From Actinocatenispora sera (GTDB lineage: Bacteria > Actinomycetota > Actinomycetes > Mycobacteriales > Micromonosporaceae), in contig NZ_AP023354.1 in assembly GCF_018324685.1 (NCBI RefSeq), positions 5,580,001 through 5,644,000 of the forward strand: a stretch of 64,000 nt of DNA, written 5' to 3'. Shown in pieces: positions 16,693 to 25,517 of the stretch. Under the pieces are notes generated by a model that had not been told where the DNA came from, did not search any database, and saw only the letters and a program-made list of their open reading frames with translations. Every line of letters begins with the position of its first letter. Positions within the stretch are counted from its first letter, which is position 1. The position numbers and the translations under genes are program-made.

Positions 16693-19377
16693 TCACTCCA
16701 CAGTGGATGGACCGATGACCCGGGGAACGCCGTCGGAGTGCAGGTCGAAGAACGCCTCCACGTGCTCCACCGGCATCGGCCGGCCGAACAGGTACCCCTG
16801 GGCGTAGCCGCAGCCCGCCGCGGCGAGCGCGGCCACCTGCTCCGCGGTCTCGACGCCCTCCGCCACCACCGACATGCCGAGCCGCTCGCCGAGGCGTACC
16901 ACGATCTCGGCGAGCGGCGCGGCCGGCGCACCCGGACTGACCGGCTCCGCGATCAGCGCGCGGTCGGCCTTCAGGATGTCCACCGGCAGCCGGCGCAGGT
17001 AGGTCAGCGCGCTGTGCCCGGTACCGAAGTCGTCCAGCGCCACCCGGACGCCGAGCTCCCGCAACCCACCGAGGGTGCGTACCGCGGCCGGCACGTCGGC
17101 CACCACGTCCGCCTCGCCGGCCTCCACGATCAGCGCCTCCGGCGGCACCTCGTACGCGTCGAGGACCGCGGCGACCTGGGCGACGAAGTCCGGCTCGCGC
17201 AGCTGGACCGCCGAGAGGTTGACCGCCACCTGTACCGGCCGGTCGTCGGCACGCCAGGTGGCCACCCGCCGGCAGGCCTGGTGCAGCACCCAGCCGCCGA
17301 TCTCGTCGATCAACCCGGCCGCCTCCGCGATCGGGACGAACTCCTCCGGGTTCACCGTGCCCAGCTGCGGGTGCCGCCAGCGCAGCAACGCCTCCACCGC
17401 CACCGGGCGCCGGTCGCCGACCGCCACGATCGGCTGGTACAGCAGGTCGAGCTCGCCGCGCCGGTCCGCGCCGGGCAGCTCCGCGGTCAGCATCGAGCGA
17501 CGCATCAGCTGCACCTCCAGCGACTCGTCGTAACGCTCGGACCTGTTGCCGCCCAACGTCTTCGCCCGCCGCATCGCCACGTCCGCGCCGGCCACCAGCT
17601 CGTCCGGCGTGGCGGTCGGGACGAACTCGGCCACCCCGGCGCTGGCCCCGAGCAGCACCCGGCCGCCGCCCACCGCGTACGGCTCGGCCAGCACGCCGAT
17701 CAGCCGGGCCGCGACCCCGTCCGCGGTCGCCGGGGCGCAGCCGACCAGTACCGCGAACTCGTCGCCGCCGAGCCGCGCCAGCACGTGGTCGGGCGCCAGC
17801 GCCGCGCGCAGCCGCCGCGCCACCTCCACCAGTACCGCGTCGCCGACCTCGCGACCGCGGGTCTCGTTGACCTCCTGCACCCCGGACAGGTCGAGCACCA
17901 GTACGCAGCCGCGCCACGGGTGCGGCCGGTCATGCAGCTCGGCGAGGGTACGCAGCAGCGCCCGCCGGTTCGGCAGCCCGGTCAGCGGGTCGCTGTAGGT
18001 CAGCCGGCTGACCTGGTGGGTCAGCTCGCGGTTCGCGCTGACATCGCGCAGGTGCACCACCACCCCGGCCACCGCCGGCTCGTCCCGGTGGTCGGTCGCG
18101 CTGGACTCGGTGAACCGCCAGGTACCGAAGCCGTCCCGGAGCCGGCCGCTGACCAGCACCCGGGCGTCCGGCGGGTCGACCAGCAGCTCGCGCAGCTGCT
18201 CGGCCAGCGACGGCGCATCCTCCGGGTGGAACAGCGCGCTGAACGGTCGGCCCAGCACCTCGGCATCGGACAGCCCGAACCGGCGGGCCGCGGCCGGCGA
18301 TTGCCAGCGCACGATCAGGCTCTCGTCCAGCACCATCGTCACGTCGTCCGAGCCGGCCACGATCGACCGGAACCGCGCCTCCTGCTCGGCCAGCTCGGCG
18401 GCGTAGCAGCGCACGTCGAACACCGCGAAGGCCTCCCGGCCGGCCACGGTGAGCACCACCAGCACGGCCACCCCGGCCGAGTAGGTGCCGAAGGTCCCGA
18501 CGGTGGCGAGGTGGTACACGGTGGCGACCACGGCGAGCGCGACCGGCACCGACAGCAGCGGCATCCCGGCGAACGAGCTCGGCTGGGTCACGCCGGTGGT
18601 GTCGGTGCGCGTGCCGCTGCGGGAGGCGCCGAGGAAGATCAGCGCCGGCCCGGCCACGGTGCCGGCGGCGGCCGCGAACAGCGCGGCCGGGGGGACGCGC
18701 AGTAGCACCAGGACCACCAGTACCGCCTGGCCCAGCAGCACCAGCGCGACGCCCGCGCCGCAGGCGAGCGCCGCCCGCCGGTAGCGGAAGGCGCGGGCGC
18801 TGATCAGTACCGTGCAGGCCAGCGACACCGCCGCGACCAGCCAGACGAGGACGGCAAGCAGCACCCGGGGTCCGGACGGGCCCAGCCCGTCGCCCTCCAG
18901 CGGCACGATCACGAGCAGCCAGGCCGCGTAGAACACGCTGATCCCGATGCCGAACCCGTCCAGCAGCCGGCGCAGCCGGATCCGCCAGTTCGGCGCCGTA
19001 CCGGGCAGCATCAGCAGGCCGAGCAGGCACAGTGCGGCCGAGATGGTGAAGCCGATCGCGAGCAACCGGGCGCCCCAGCCGTGCGGTACGGCGGCGAGCA
19101 CGACCAACGCGGCGCCGGCGGCGAGCGAGCCCAGCGCCAGCATGCCGGCGCCCCGGCAGGCACCGTGCGGCAGCACCAGCGCCAGCCGCACCAGCAGCAC
19201 GGCGCACAGCACCGGGCCGACGCCGATCGCGGCGAGCGCGGCGCGGGCCGGCAGCACGCCGGCGAGCGCCGCGAGGATGGCCCACCCGTACACCACCGGG
19301 GCGACCGACAGGAGCACCCAGGCTGCCGTCGACCAGCCGGAGTGTCGCAACGCCCGCGAGATGGCCGTCGTCGTCAT
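16693..19377 (-). CDS. Membrane PAS-GGDEF-EAL bifunctional c-di-GMP protein
   Basis: 894 aa. About nine hydrophobic segments in residues 1-310 form an integral membrane sensor. A PAS domain covers about 330-440 (RSIVAGSDDVTMVLDESLIVRW). The diguanylate cyclase domain (DPLTGLPNRRALL near 467; intact LARLGGDEF near 537) follows. The phosphodiesterase domain has the EAL signature (PVAVEALLRWRHP near 661), DDFGTGHSALTYLRRLPVDILK and AQGYLFGRPMP. Both catalytic signatures are intact, so synthesis and hydrolysis of c-di-GMP are both possible. In actinomycetes c-di-GMP controls development. Transcribed alone. Confidence 0.94.
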   Translation of the reverse strand: MTTTAISRALRHSGWSTAAWVLLSVAPVVYGWAILAALAGVLPARAALAAIGVGPVLCAVLLVRLALVLPHGACRGAGMLALGSLAAGAALVVLAAVPHGWGARLLAIGFTISAALCLLGLLMLPGTAPNWRIRLRRLLDGFGIGISVFYAAWLLVIVPLEGDGLGPSGPRVLLAVLVWLVAAVSLACTVLISARAFRYRRAALACGAGVALVLLGQAVLVVLVLLRVPPAALFAAAAGTVAGPALIFLGASRSGTRTDTTGVTQPSSFAGMPLLSVPVALAVVATVYHLATVGTFGTYSAGVAVLVVLTVAGREAFAVFDVRCYAAELAEQEARFRSIVAGSDDVTMVLDESLIVRWQSPAAARRFGLSDAEVLGRPFSALFHPEDAPSLAEQLRELLVDPPDARVLVSGRLRDGFGTWRFTESSATDHRDEPAVAGVVVHLRDVSANRELTHQVSRLTYSDPLTGLPNRRALLRTLAELHDRPHPWRGCVLVLDLSGVQEVNETRGREVGDAVLVEVARRLRAALAPDHVLARLGGDEFAVLVGCAPATADGVAARLIGVLAEPYAVGGGRVLLGASAGVAEFVPTATPDELVAGADVAMRRAKTLGGNRSERYDESLEVQLMRRSMLTAELPGADRRGELDLLYQPIVAVGDRRPVAVEALLRWRHPQLGTVNPEEFVPIAEAAGLIDEIGGWVLHQACRRVATWRADDRPVQVAVNLSAVQLREPDFVAQVAAVLDAYEVPPEALIVEAGEADVVADVPAAVRTLGGLRELGVRVALDDFGTGHSALTYLRRLPVDILKADRALIAEPVSPGAPAAPLAEIVVRLGERLGMSVVAEGVETAEQVAALAAAGCGYAQGYLFGRPMPVEHVEAFFDLHSDGVPRVIGPSTVE

Positions 19378-19542
19378 CCGCCGTCAACCCCTCTCCGCGA
19401 GGCCCGCGTGCGCGCCGGGTGCGGCGTGCGGCCCACGCCCGCGTCCCCCTGTCGGGTGCACAGTCACCGACACAGGTGACAACGAGTCGGGGAACGCGTG
19501 GTTCCGGTCACGTTTGCAGAACCCTCGACAGGCCGATCATCG

Positions 19543-19552
19543 CGATATATCG
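19543..19552. promoter_or_regulatory. PadR-type operator CGATATATCG
   Basis: A perfect 10-bp palindrome, AT-rich against the GC background, 43 bases before the PadR gene start. Autoregulatory PadR proteins commonly bind ATAT-centred palindromes over their own promoters. Confidence 0.5.
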
Positions 19553-19594
19553 TCGAACCATCGCGACCTGTTCCGATCAATCGAGGAGACGCGC

Positions 19595-20635
19595 ATGTTC
19601 TCGCCGCACCACGGCCACGGGCCGCACCCGGCCGGTGCGCCGGTTCCGCCGGGCGCCCGGCCGTTCCACGACGCCCGCTTCGGTCCGCACCCCACGAACG
19701 CGCCGCCCCCCGTGCCGCCGCATCCGGCCCCGCCCCCGGACCGCGCCCACCCGGTCCCGCCGGCGGACTGGGTCCACCCGGTCCCGCCAGGACCGCCGGC
19801 CGGCTGGGGCCACTCCGACCCGCCGGGGCCGCCGTACGGGTGGCCGCCACATCCGGGCGCGCCACCGGAGGCGCCCGCACCGCCCGACGAGGCCGCGGAC
19901 CCGTTCGACTCGATCGAGCCCGAGCCCCCGGCCGGCGACGAGCCGGGCTGGCGCCCCGCCGGCGACGAGCCGGGCTGGCGCTCCGCCGGCGACGGCGGCC
20001 CGCCCGTACCGCCGGTGCCGCCCGGCCCGCCGCCCGCGCCCGGTTTCGGCCCGAACCCCGGACCCGGCTTCGGCCCGCCGCCCGGCTTCGGCCCGCCCGG
20101 CCCCGGGTTCGGCATGCCCGGGTTCGGCGGCCCGGGGCCGTACGGGCCGGGGTTCGGTCCGGGTGCTCCGCGACGCGGCGCGCGGGTCCGGCGCGGCGAC
20201 GTGCGGGCCGCGGTCCTCGCGCTGCTCGCCGAGCAGCCGCGCAACGGCTACCAGCTCATCCGCGAGATCGCCCGCCGCTCCGGCGGCGTCTGGCGGCCGA
20301 GCCCCGGGTCGGTCTATCCGGCGCTGTCCCAGCTGACCGACGAGGAACTGGTCGAGGAGTCGGGCAGTGCGCGGCGCCGCGAGTTCGACCTCACCGACGC
20401 GGGCCGAACGTACGTGCAGGAGCACCCGGACGAGCTGGCCGCACCGTTCGCCAACGCCGCCGAGGCGGCGTCGGACGAGCCGACCGAGCTGTGGCAGTCG
20501 CTCGCCGCGGTGCACGCCGCCACCGGCCAGGTGGTGCACGCCGGCACGCCCGAGGCGGTCGACGCCGCCCGGCGGGTGCTCGACCGGGCACGTCGGGACA
20601 TCTACCGCATCCTCGCCGGGGATGCCGACGACTGA
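19595..20635 (+). CDS. PadR-family regulator with a long Pro/Gly-rich N-terminus
   Basis: 346 aa, ATG at 19595 after GAGGAG. Residues 1-185 are low complexity, rich in Pro, Gly and Phe (PPGPPAGWG, FGPPPGFGPPGPGFG) with a GDEPGWR direct repeat. Residues ~191-285 form the PadR winged helix: RRGDVRAAVLALLAEQPRNGYQLIREIARRSGG (in part), then PSPGSVYPALSQLTDEELVEE and RREFDLTDAGRTYV. The C-terminal helix is a dimerisation arm. The family is a repressor class that senses phenolics or envelope stress; here the ligand is unknown. The Pro-rich arm may mediate disorder-driven contacts. Probably autoregulated through the upstream palindrome. Confidence 0.9.
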   Translation: MFSPHHGHGPHPAGAPVPPGARPFHDARFGPHPTNAPPPVPPHPAPPPDRAHPVPPADWVHPVPPGPPAGWGHSDPPGPPYGWPPHPGAPPEAPAPPDEAADPFDSIEPEPPAGDEPGWRPAGDEPGWRSAGDGGPPVPPVPPGPPPAPGFGPNPGPGFGPPPGFGPPGPGFGMPGFGGPGPYGPGFGPGAPRRGARVRRGDVRAAVLALLAEQPRNGYQLIREIARRSGGVWRPSPGSVYPALSQLTDEELVEESGSARRREFDLTDAGRTYVQEHPDELAAPFANAAEAASDEPTELWQSLAAVHAATGQVVHAGTPEAVDAARRVLDRARRDIYRILAGDADD

Positions 20636-20648
20636 GCCGCCGGGCCCG

Positions 20649-20683
20649 GTGCGGGCCGGAGGAAGGGGCTCCGCCGGCCGCAC
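20649..20683 (+). terminator. Candidate terminator of the PadR gene
   Basis: GTGCGG (20649-20654) pairs with CCGCAC (20678-20683) and the inner GCCGGAG with CTCCG/CCGGC, giving an imperfect GC stem 13 bases past the stop. No T tract. Confidence 0.35.
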
Positions 20684-20770
20684 CCGGGGGCGGCTACCGG
20701 CCGGGCCGGGGCACGGATGCCGCCGGCCCGCGCCGGGTCGGCTACCGGACCGCCGGGTGGGAGTGCGACG

Positions 20771-21346
20771 ATGGGCGACGTGGCAACAGACGTGACCGCC
20801 CGCTTCCGCTACAACGCGGCCATGCCGATCGCGGCGTTCGTGGCGCTGTGCGGCACGGTTCCGCTCACCGTCGCCGGGTGGCCGTTCGCCTTCGTGCTGC
20901 TCATCCCGTTCGCCGTGCTGGTGTGGGGCTGGCGGGCCGGGGTGGACGTGCGCGGCGGGCGGCTGGTCGTGCGGTGGCCGGTCGGGTCCCGCACCATCGA
21001 GCCGGCCGACATCCGTGGCTTCACGATCACTCACCGGAGGGTCAGCGCGGTGCTGGCCGACGACCGGGCGGTGTGGCTGCCCGCGGTGCCCGGTACCCGG
21101 GTGCCGGTGCTCGCCGAGGCGCTCGGCCTGCGGGTGGCCGGGGCCCCCGCGGCCGCGGAGGCCGACGATGAGGGCCCCGGCGAGCCGGCCGAGCAGGCCG
21201 CCGACACCGCCGCCGACGAGGTCACGGCGTCCGACGAGGCCACGGCGTCCGACGAAGCCACGGTGTCCGACGAGGGCGCGGCGTCCGACGACGACGCGGC
21301 ACCGGCCACCGGCGCCGGCGCGCGGCCGTCCACACCCGCGCGCTGA
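20771..21346 (+). CDS. PH-domain-like two-TM membrane protein with acidic repeat tail
   Basis: 191 aa, ATG at 20771 after GGTGGGAG. Residues ~13-55 contain two hydrophobic segments (AAMPIAAFVALCGTVPLTVAG and PFAFVLLIPFAVLVWGW). Residues ~57-120 fit the small bacterial PH-like domain found in actinobacterial membrane proteins (GVDVRGGRLVVRWPVGSRTIE, DIRGFTITHRRVSAVLAD, VWLPAVPG). The last ~60 residues are acidic with ASDEAT-type tandem repeats. The function of this class is not established. The stop codon lies in the first of two near-identical 45-bp repeats. Confidence 0.7.
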   Translation: MGDVATDVTARFRYNAAMPIAAFVALCGTVPLTVAGWPFAFVLLIPFAVLVWGWRAGVDVRGGRLVVRWPVGSRTIEPADIRGFTITHRRVSAVLADDRAVWLPAVPGTRVPVLAEALGLRVAGAPAAAEADDEGPGEPAEQAADTAADEVTASDEATASDEATVSDEGAASDDDAAPATGAGARPSTPAR

Positions 21347-21419
21347 CGTCGCTCGAACGCGCCGGCCCGCCGTTGTCCACACCCGCGCGCTGACATCGCT
21401 CGAACGCGCCGGCCCACCG
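21328..21419. repeat. 45-bp direct repeat over a gene 3' end
   Basis: 21328-21372 and 21375-21419 match over 45 bases with two differences. The first copy contains the final codons and TGA stop of the membrane-protein gene. Confidence 0.93.
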
Positions 21420-21465
21420 CCGCTCGCGAAGGGCGCGCCCGTCGCCGAACAGCAGCCGCGGCCGG

Positions 21466-22404
21466 TCAGAAGGTGAGCACGAGGCGGCCCCGGGTGCCGC
21501 CGGCGGCGAGCCGGCGGTGCGCGTCGGCGGCCCGGTCGGCCGGGTACGTGTCGGCGACCCGCGCGGTGAGCACGCCGGCCTCGGCGGCCCGGCGCAGCCC
21601 GTCGAGCACATCGGTCCGGTGCGCCGCCGCGGCGACCCTGATGCGGTGCACGGTGATCCCGCGCCCCGGCTCGCCCTCCCAGTACCGGAGCGAGGCGATG
21701 CCGCCGCCGTCGGCCACCGCCGGCACGATCAGCTCGTCCAGCACCGCCGCGTCGATCAGGCCCGGCACCCCGTCCGGCGCCTCGTTCCGGAACCGCTGCG
21801 CCACGTCCTCGCCACGGTCCACCACGACGTCCGCGCCGAGCGCGGTGATCAGCTTCCGGTCCGCGGGCGCCGCGTCGGCGAGCACCCGCAGGCCACGCTC
21901 CCGGCCGAGCTGGATGGCGTACCCGCCGACCGCGCCGGCCGCGCCGGTCACCGCGAGGGTGTCGCCCGGCCGCAGCGCGAGCGCGTCGAGCGCGAGCACC
22001 GTCGTCAGCCCGTTCATCGGTACGGTCGCGGCCTCGACCAGGCTCAGCCCCGCGGGTACCGGGACCGCCTGGGCGGCCGGCACCACGAGCAGCTCGGTGT
22101 AGGCGCCCTTGGTCGGGCTGGTGGGGACCGCGATCGCCATCACCTGCTCACCGACCGCGCGCCCGGTGACGTCGGCCCCGACCTCGTCGATCGTGCCGGC
22201 GGCGTCCATGCCCGGGACGTACGGCGGGTCCTGCGCGGTGAGCCGGGCACGGTGGCCGCCGGCGCGCAGCCCCGCGTCGGTGGGGTTGACGGCAGCCGCT
22301 GCGACCCTGATCCGTACCTGCCCCGGGCCGGCGTGCGGCTCCGGCACGTCCAGGCTGCGCAGCTGTTCGGGCCCGCCGAACTCGGTCACACCGACGACCT
22401 TCAT
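21466..22404 (-). CDS. NADP-dependent MDR oxidoreductase (quinone/zeta-crystallin type)
   Basis: 312 aa from ATG 22404 (GGGAGGGGACC ribosome site). GroES-like N-terminus (MKVVGVTEFGGPEQLRSLDVPEPHAGPGQVRIRV, in part), VNPTDAGLRAG, then a Rossmann fold with VTGAAGAVGGYAIQLGRERG. No zinc ligands. Terminates GGTRGRLVLTF, typical of the family. Upstream, a perfect GTTCGA-N6-TCGAAC dyad overlaps the probable -10, so a repressor not encoded next door is likely. Substrate unknown. Confidence 0.9.
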   Translation of the reverse strand: MKVVGVTEFGGPEQLRSLDVPEPHAGPGQVRIRVAAAAVNPTDAGLRAGGHRARLTAQDPPYVPGMDAAGTIDEVGADVTGRAVGEQVMAIAVPTSPTKGAYTELLVVPAAQAVPVPAGLSLVEAATVPMNGLTTVLALDALALRPGDTLAVTGAAGAVGGYAIQLGRERGLRVLADAAPADRKLITALGADVVVDRGEDVAQRFRNEAPDGVPGLIDAAVLDELIVPAVADGGGIASLRYWEGEPGRGITVHRIRVAAAAHRTDVLDGLRRAAEAGVLTARVADTYPADRAADAHRRLAAGGTRGRLVLTF

Positions 22405-22433
22405 CGAGGTCCCCTCCCACGATCGCGCCTCAT

Positions 22434-22455
22434 GTTCGACAACTATCGAACCATA
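22434..22455 (-). promoter_or_regulatory. Promoter -10 with overlapping operator
   Basis: Minus-strand TATGGT (22450-22455) overlaps the perfect inverted repeat GTTCGA-N6-TCGAAC (22434-22451), placed to block the oxidoreductase promoter. Confidence 0.5.
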
Positions 22456-22556
22456 GCGCACGGGCAGGGCAGCGCATCGCCGGTGGGCACTGCGAGCCGG
22501 CCCGCCACCCGTACGGCCACGTCGCGGGCGGTCAGCCGGTGCCCAGGCGCGGGTCC

Positions 22557-22562
22557 TAGGCT
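22557..22562 (+). promoter_or_regulatory. Leaderless promoter -10 (TAGGCT)
   Basis: TAGGCT followed by six bases and the GTG start at 22569; no Shine-Dalgarno. Confidence 0.6.
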
Positions 22563-22568
22563 GGCGGG

Positions 22569-23726
22569 GTGACGACCCACGCCCTCCGCCGGCGGCTGGC
22601 GGCCGCCGGACTCGCCGGACTGCTCACCGTGCTGGCCAGCGCCGGCTGCGCGTTCGGGCCGCCGAACGAGGAAGACCAGGGCACGCCGCCGAAGCTGCCG
22701 AGCCCGTCGGTGTCGTCGGACTCCGACGACGGCGGCGCCACCGTGCAGGTGATCGCGAAGCGGCTGACCGTCCCGTGGGGCATCGCCTTCCTGCCCGACG
22801 GGTCGGCGCTGATCACCGAACGAGACAGCGGCAAGATCCTCAAGCTCAAGTCCCGCGGCGGCAGCGTGGCGAAGCCGACGACCGTACAGACGATCAAGCA
22901 GTCGGTGCACGACGGCGAGGGCGGGCTGCTGGGCATCGCGGTCTCGCCGAAGTACGCCACCGACAAGACGGTCTTCGTCTACTACTCGACCGCCGAGGAC
23001 AACCGGATCGCCAAGCTCAAGCTCGGTGGTACCCCGAAGCCGATCGTCACCGGCATCCCGCACGCCTCGGTGCACAACGGCGGCGCGCTCGCGTTCGGCC
23101 CGGACGGCTACCTGTACGCCGGCACCGGCGACGGCACCGAGACCAGCAACGCGCAGGACAAGTCCAGCCTGGGCGGCAAGATCCTGCGGATGACCACCGG
23201 CGGCAAACCCGCGCCGGGCAACCCGTTCGGCGACTCGCTGGTCTACTCCTACGGGCACCGCAACGTGCAGGGCCTCGCCTGGGACCGCGGCAAGCGGCTG
23301 TACGCGACCGAGTTCGGCCAGGACAGGTGGGACGAGGTCAACCTGATCAAGCCCGGCAGGAACTACGGCTGGCCCAAGGCCGAGGGCAAGAGCGGCAACT
23401 CCGCGTACACCAACCCGCTGGAGACGTTCAAGCCCTCGCAGGCGTCCTGCTCCGGCGCCGCGATCTCCGGCTCGATCCTGGTGACCGGCTGCCTTGCCGG
23501 CCAGCGGGTGTACCTGATGCAGCTCGACGGCAAGGGCGGCATCCTCGGCGCACCCCAGCACACGCTGGACAAACAGTACGGGCGGCTGCGGGCGGTGGTG
23601 GCCGCGCCGGACGGCACGCTGTGGGTGTCCACCTCCAACAAGGACGGTCGCGGCTCGCCGATCGGCGACGACGACCGCATCCTGCGGCTGGTGATCTCGG
23701 GCGGCAACAAGGTGGACAAGAGCTGA
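22569..23726 (+). CDS. PQQ-dependent sugar (glucose/sorbosone-type) dehydrogenase lipoprotein
   Basis: 385 aa, GTG start, probably leaderless. Lipoprotein signal with lipobox LASAGC, Cys at about residue 27, so anchored on the outer face of the membrane. The six-bladed propeller of the soluble glucose dehydrogenase/sorbosone dehydrogenase family follows: VPWGIAFLPDGSALITERDSGKI, HDGEGGLLGIAVSPKY, HNGGALAFGPDGYLYAGTGDG, YSYGHRNVQGLAWD, EFGQDRWDEVNLIKPGRNYGWP. These cover the catalytic His and PQQ/Ca ligands of the family. Substrate not determined. Not in an obvious operon. Confidence 0.92.
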   Translation: MTTHALRRRLAAAGLAGLLTVLASAGCAFGPPNEEDQGTPPKLPSPSVSSDSDDGGATVQVIAKRLTVPWGIAFLPDGSALITERDSGKILKLKSRGGSVAKPTTVQTIKQSVHDGEGGLLGIAVSPKYATDKTVFVYYSTAEDNRIAKLKLGGTPKPIVTGIPHASVHNGGALAFGPDGYLYAGTGDGTETSNAQDKSSLGGKILRMTTGGKPAPGNPFGDSLVYSYGHRNVQGLAWDRGKRLYATEFGQDRWDEVNLIKPGRNYGWPKAEGKSGNSAYTNPLETFKPSQASCSGAAISGSILVTGCLAGQRVYLMQLDGKGGILGAPQHTLDKQYGRLRAVVAAPDGTLWVSTSNKDGRGSPIGDDDRILRLVISGGNKVDKS

Positions 23727-23852
23727 CTCCACGCCGCGATTTGGCGACGGTACGTCACGGCAGCGCGGGGCGCCCCGCGTGTGAAGTGGTAGCGGTCCGC
23801 ACTTCGCGGCACCATGGGGGCCGGCCGTGCCGCCAACCCGACGGAGTTCAGC

Positions 23853-25466
23853 GTGACCAGTGACCCGCACCGCGTGGCGGCGTCCGCCGCGGGAGTCGCC
23901 GAGGCACTTCAGCCGGCCACCCGCCGGTTGCGCACCGGCGCCGGGCGGGTCCGCGCGGCGCTGTCCAGCCGGCCCGGACGGATCACCTGCCGGTACCTGT
24001 TGATGCTGGTGGTGACGCTGATCGGGATGGCCGGCGGGCTGCTGCTGGGTGGCCAGCGATCGGCCGCGGTCGGCCCGTTCCAGGCGCACCTGGCGATCAC
24101 CCCGAGCCTGGTCGGCGACACCAAGGTGCAGATCCCGCCGCTCGGGTCGCTGTCGCTGGACAGCCACGACGGGCCGCTGCACCTGACCATCAACCTCGGT
24201 TCGCTGGACCGCAAGCGGGCCGAGGCGCTCGTCAGCGACCCGAACGGGATCGCCGCGGCCAGCCAGCACGCGATCGGCGACCTCAAGCACGGCATCGAGC
24301 TGCTCGCCATCCAGGCCGGTGCGTCGGCGCTGCTCGGCGGGGTGGTGCTGAACGCGCTGGTGTTCCGCCGGTGGCGGCGCACCGCGATCGCGGCCGGGAT
24401 GTCGGTGCTGCTGCTCGCCGGCGCCGGCGCCTGGACCGCCGCCTCGTTCCGGCCGCAGTCGATCGAGGAGCCACGGTACGAAGGGCTGCTGACGATGGCG
24501 CCGGCGGTGGTCGGCGACGCCCGCAACATCGTGAACAACTACGGCCAGTACTCCCAGGAGCTGCAGCGGCTGGTCGACAACGTCGCCAAGCTGTACGGCA
24601 CGGTCTCCAACCTGCCGGTCTACGAGCCGAGCGAGGGCACCACCCGGGTGCTGCACATCTCCGACATGCACCTCAACCCGGCCGCCTGGGGCGTGGTCGA
24701 GACGGTCGTCAAGCAGTACAACATCGACCTCGTGGTGGACACCGGCGACATCGTCGACTGGGGCTCCAAGCAGGAGGACGCCTACATCGCCAACGTCAAG
24801 AACATCAAGGTGCCGTACGTGTACGTGCGCGGCAACCACGACTCGCCGGCGACCGCCGCCGCGGTACGCAAGCAGGGCGCGATCGTGCTGGAGAACCAGG
24901 TGCGCGCCGTCGACGGGATCACCTTCGCCGGCATCGGCGACCCCCGGTTCACCCCGGACAAGGACACCGAACCGGCCAACCCGAACGACCCGGAGCCGAA
25001 GGACCTCACCGTCGAGGAGTCCGGCAAGCAGCTCGCCGGCACGATCCAGGGGTACGACAAGGACCACGTCGACGCGCCGGTGAACGTGGCGCTGGTGCAC
25101 GACCCCGGTGCCGCGCCGGCGCTGGCCGGCAATGTACCGCTGGTGCTCGCCGGGCACCTGCACCACCGCGAGACGCGCAACCTGGGCAGCGGTACCCAGC
25201 TGATGGTGGAGGGGTCGACCGGTGCCGCCGGGCTGCGCGGGCTGGAGCCGAAGACGCCGACGCCGCTGGAGCTGTCGGTGCTCTACTTCGACACCCAGCA
25301 CGCGCTCAAGGCGTACGACGAGATCAGCGTCGGCGGCACCGGACAGTCCGAGGTGACGCTGCAGCGGCACATCGTCGGGGACGGCAAGCCCGGCGAGTCG
25401 CCCTCCCCCAGCGGCTCGGGCTCGGGCTCGCCGTCCGGCGCGTCGTCACCGACGCCGCGCCGCTGA
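23853..25466 (+). CDS. Membrane-anchored metallophosphoesterase
   Basis: 537 aa from GTG 23853 (CGGAG ribosome site); an ATG at 23814 is in frame. Two membrane segments (about residues 50-70, LLMLVVTLIGMAGGLLLGG, and about 150-200) bracket an extracytoplasmic stretch. The calcineurin-like core has all signature blocks: HISDMH (~268), VVDTGDIVDWG (~296), YVRGNHDSP (~325), and GHLHHRE (~433). Dinuclear metal hydrolase of phosphate esters; substrate unknown. The C-terminus is a Ser/Gly/Pro-rich tail (SPSPSGSGSGSPSG). Converges on the SMP-30 gene. Confidence 0.92.
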   Translation: MTSDPHRVAASAAGVAEALQPATRRLRTGAGRVRAALSSRPGRITCRYLLMLVVTLIGMAGGLLLGGQRSAAVGPFQAHLAITPSLVGDTKVQIPPLGSLSLDSHDGPLHLTINLGSLDRKRAEALVSDPNGIAAASQHAIGDLKHGIELLAIQAGASALLGGVVLNALVFRRWRRTAIAAGMSVLLLAGAGAWTAASFRPQSIEEPRYEGLLTMAPAVVGDARNIVNNYGQYSQELQRLVDNVAKLYGTVSNLPVYEPSEGTTRVLHISDMHLNPAAWGVVETVVKQYNIDLVVDTGDIVDWGSKQEDAYIANVKNIKVPYVYVRGNHDSPATAAAVRKQGAIVLENQVRAVDGITFAGIGDPRFTPDKDTEPANPNDPEPKDLTVEESGKQLAGTIQGYDKDHVDAPVNVALVHDPGAAPALAGNVPLVLAGHLHHRETRNLGSGTQLMVEGSTGAAGLRGLEPKTPTPLELSVLYFDTQHALKAYDEISVGGTGQSEVTLQRHIVGDGKPGESPSPSGSGSGSPSGASSPTPRR

Positions 25467-25517
25467 CGGCTCCTCGCCGTCCGTCCCGGCGCACCGGCCG
25501 GCCGCCCGCGGCGCCGG

